The notes below the pieces were generated by a model that saw only the letters and a program-made list of their open reading frames with translations, was not told the origin of the DNA and ran no database searches. The translations under genes and the position numbers were made by a program. This document shows positions 3,371 to 5,494 of a DNA stretch of 5,494 nt, in pieces; position 1 is the stretch's first letter; every line of letters begins with the position of its first letter. The stretch is from Euryarchaeota archaeon UBA33. GTDB lineage: Archaea; Thermoplasmatota; E2; DHVEG-1. Location of the stretch: the NCBI GenBank assembly GCA_002506745.1, contig DAYE01000118.1, positions 1-5,494 of the forward strand, given 5' to 3'.

Positions 3371-5494
3371 ATGAAGAAATTTACTCCGCTATGTATTATA
3401 GGAATAGTAGTCCTCAGTGGACTTGGAGCTGTTGCACAACCTGTCACAGGAAACACATTTGAAAAAGTAACCGTAAGATTTTCAGAACCAACCATACAAA
3501 ACGGAGACACCTTCGTCTCTGTCGCTTTGAACGAAGCAAACTCGTTTTTAATGAAACAAAATAAACCATTGCTCCCAAGCTATACAGAGACCTACACATA
3601 CCCGTTTGGAACAACGATTCAAAGCGTGACTGTCACACCTCGAGACATTCAAACACAAACCCTCTCAAAGGACATACAACCAACTCCTCAATATGCCATT
3701 ATCGGGCAAACCACCCAATCAAATAAGCAAGAGCCGATAAACTATGGAACCGAGGTTTATCCATCGACTTGGTTTGGATATACAGTTGGATGTGGGCTTT
3801 ATGATGGACAGTTAAGTATTATTGTCACCGTCGATGTATACCCGATTCAATATCATCCATTGGAAAAAATAGTCGAATATGCAGGACAAACAGATATTGT
3901 GATTCAATACACCACATCTTCTCCGCAGACGTCCGCTCGTGATAATTATCAACTCGTCGTGATCGGCCCTGCAGGATATAGTGCACAAATTGCTCCTTTG
4001 ATTACCCATAAGATCGGGAGAGGAATAACCTCTAAATTCGTCAGTTTAGATGATATTTATGCAGGAACCTATTTCCCAGTGACCGGAAGAGATAACCAGG
4101 AGAAAATAAAATATTTCATAAAAAAAGCCATTGAAACCTGGCTGACTGGAAACATTCTCTTAGTAGGTGCTGCTGGGAGTGGGAGCACCCAGCTTCCTGT
4201 ACGAGACACACATATCTATATTGATGGGACTGAACCTGACGATGAGGTTTTTTCCAGTGACCTTTACTACGCAGATATCTATAATGGAACTGGGGGATTC
4301 AGCAGCTGGGATTCCAATAATAACAATATTTTTGGAGAATATGACTGGTCAGGTCAGACCGATGCCGTAGACCTTCACCCCGATGTATATCTCGCACGAT
4401 TACCTGCGACAAGCGGCAGTCAAGTGACCGCCTGTGTGAACAAAATTAAAACCTATGAAAACACACCTGGATATCAGCAGAGTTGGTTCACTAATCTTGT
4501 CGTCGTCGGTGGTGATACTTTCCCAGACGGTGGTGCAGTTAACGAAGGTGAATTTGCAAATCAAAAGGTCATTGATCTTATGACTGGTTTTGTCGCTGAT
4601 AAAGAATGGGTGACCAATGGGAAATTAACAGGTTGGGCTCCAACAGGTGTCGCAAACATAAAAAGTGCTATTAATAACGGATGCGGTTTTGTTGACTTCT
4701 CCGGACATGGAAACACCGGAATCTGGGCGACTCACCCCCATGATGATTTTGGAACATGGGTGCCAACCCCATCATGGGGAATTGTATCCTCTGATATTCA
4801 AACACTATCGAATGGTAATAAATTACCGATTGTGACCGTCGTAGCATGCGAAACTGCGAAATTCGCTGCCGATACAAATTGTTTCAATTGGGCGTTCATG
4901 TATAACTCAAATGGGGGAGCGATTGGAACTTTTGGATGCACTGGACTTGGCTGGGGTATACCTGGATCTGGATATACATCAGGTGCAATAGGTAAAATAG
5001 GGTTAGACACCTACAAATCATATAAGACTGATCAAGCGACAACCTTTGGAGAGATGTGGTCGAGGGCACTGAATCGATACATACACTCTAATATGGACGG
5101 CATCGAATATAAAGTAGTTGAAGAATGGCAAGCGTTTGGTGATCCAACACTTGCGATTGGTGAAAATTCACAGCCACCAGTAAAACCACAAACACCTAGC
5201 GGTACTGCTTCTGGGAAGGTTAACACTGAATATACCTACACAAGCTCAACGACCGATCCAGACGGCGATCAGGTTTCGTACATGTTCGACTGGGGCGATG
5301 GTTCATTTAGCAGCTGGGTAGGACCCTTGAACAGCGGAGCGACTGTTTCTGCGAAAAAAACCTATACTGCCGAAGGAACGTATCAGATAAAGGTCGTCGC
5401 AAAGGATACCCATGGGAAACTCAGCGAATGGTCAAATCCGCTCGCTATTACCATGCCGCTTTCCTACGAACCTCCATACGTGCATTTCTTGGAG
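3371..5494 (+). CDS. Secreted gingipain-type (C25) cysteine peptidase with PKD domain, 3' end cut
   Basis: This is a predicted extracellular endopeptidase; 708 residues are visible and the frame is still open at the window edge. Residues 1-22 (MKKFTPLCIIGIVVLSGLGAVA) form a Sec-type signal peptide with likely cleavage after AVA. About 25-185 resembles the C25 propeptide region, including LLPSYTETYTYPFGTTI. The peptidase domain runs from about 193 (YQLVVIGP) to 595, with NILLVG, LPVRDT, the DLYYADIYNG and VDLHPDVYLARLPA elements, catalytic His446 in FSGHGN and catalytic Cys493 in VVACETAKF, so both dyad residues are kept. QPPVKP (601-606) links to a PKD-type beta-sandwich with DPDGD, FDWGDGS, the GTYQIKVVAKD strand and an end near TMP, used for adhesion or spacing. 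Exported C25 enzymes are known from protein-degrading sediment archaea; gingipains cut after Arg or Lys, but specificity here is not predictable. It is likely transcribed alone. Confidence 0.92.
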   Translation, partial: MKKFTPLCIIGIVVLSGLGAVAQPVTGNTFEKVTVRFSEPTIQNGDTFVSVALNEANSFLMKQNKPLLPSYTETYTYPFGTTIQSVTVTPRDIQTQTLSKDIQPTPQYAIIGQTTQSNKQEPINYGTEVYPSTWFGYTVGCGLYDGQLSIIVTVDVYPIQYHPLEKIVEYAGQTDIVIQYTTSSPQTSARDNYQLVVIGPAGYSAQIAPLITHKIGRGITSKFVSLDDIYAGTYFPVTGRDNQEKIKYFIKKAIETWLTGNILLVGAAGSGSTQLPVRDTHIYIDGTEPDDEVFSSDLYYADIYNGTGGFSSWDSNNNNIFGEYDWSGQTDAVDLHPDVYLARLPATSGSQVTACVNKIKTYENTPGYQQSWFTNLVVVGGDTFPDGGAVNEGEFANQKVIDLMTGFVADKEWVTNGKLTGWAPTGVANIKSAINNGCGFVDFSGHGNTGIWATHPHDDFGTWVPTPSWGIVSSDIQTLSNGNKLPIVTVVACETAKFAADTNCFNWAFMYNSNGGAIGTFGCTGLGWGIPGSGYTSGAIGKIGLDTYKSYKTDQATTFGEMWSRALNRYIHSNMDGIEYKVVEEWQAFGDPTLAIGENSQPPVKPQTPSGTASGKVNTEYTYTSSTTDPDGDQVSYMFDWGDGSFSSWVGPLNSGATVSAKKTYTAEGTYQIKVVAKDTHGKLSEWSNPLAITMPLSYEPPYVHFLE

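Noticed and set aside
3246..3374. Possible 42-codon ORF (MIICLLFFLYKK...) overlapping the peptidase start codon
   Set aside because: It is AT-driven in composition, lacks a ribosome site, and covers the best TATA-like boxes and the inverted repeat of the peptidase gene. A leader peptide cannot be excluded, but nothing in the sequence demands one.
3812..5226. Several minus-strand open frames of 64-70 codons and a plus-strand frame at 4167-4370
   Set aside because: All lie inside the C25 peptidase coding sequence and show shadow-frame composition without motifs.

Overview
The window looks archaeal, and most likely euryarchaeal in the broad sense (Thermoplasmatota or a relative). The evidence is indirect. 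Two genes start within about 32 nt of an AT-rich TATA-like box with no Shine-Dalgarno sequence, which is the leaderless pattern of archaea. Other genes have short leaders with a purine-rich ribosome site. The last gene encodes a secreted gingipain-type (C25) cysteine peptidase followed by a PKD domain, a combination known from uncultured sediment Thermoplasmata. No rRNA, tRNA, CRISPR array or complete insertion sequence was found.

Layout. Positions 1-348 are a relatively GC-rich block with no recognisable gene. It has many short inverted repeats, and its reverse-strand frame is interrupted only by TGA. A hairpin plus T9 tract (417-448) follows it. On the minus strand, 461-718 encodes a small winged-helix protein. 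It is divergent from a plus-strand nitroreductase-fold flavoprotein (845-1387), and the two share an intergenic region with several TATA-like boxes and an imperfect dyad. Next come three plus-strand genes, each with its own promoter-like box: a ten-helix EamA/DMT-type transporter (1436-2371), a stand-alone ABC-2-type ATPase with all nucleotide-binding motifs (2426-3124), and, after an AT-rich 246-bp gap, the C25 peptidase (3371 to beyond 5494).

How the genes relate. The winged-helix gene and the nitroreductase plausibly form a regulator-target pair. The transporter, the ATPase and the peptidase have separate promoters, terminator-like elements and unrelated predicted roles, so they look like neighbours rather than one pathway. 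No permease partner for the ATPase lies in the window. I do not see convincing evidence for a new multi-gene system. The most open points are the unassigned 5' block, the symmetrical elements in the two promoter regions, and the tail that begins after the PKD domain where the window is cut.
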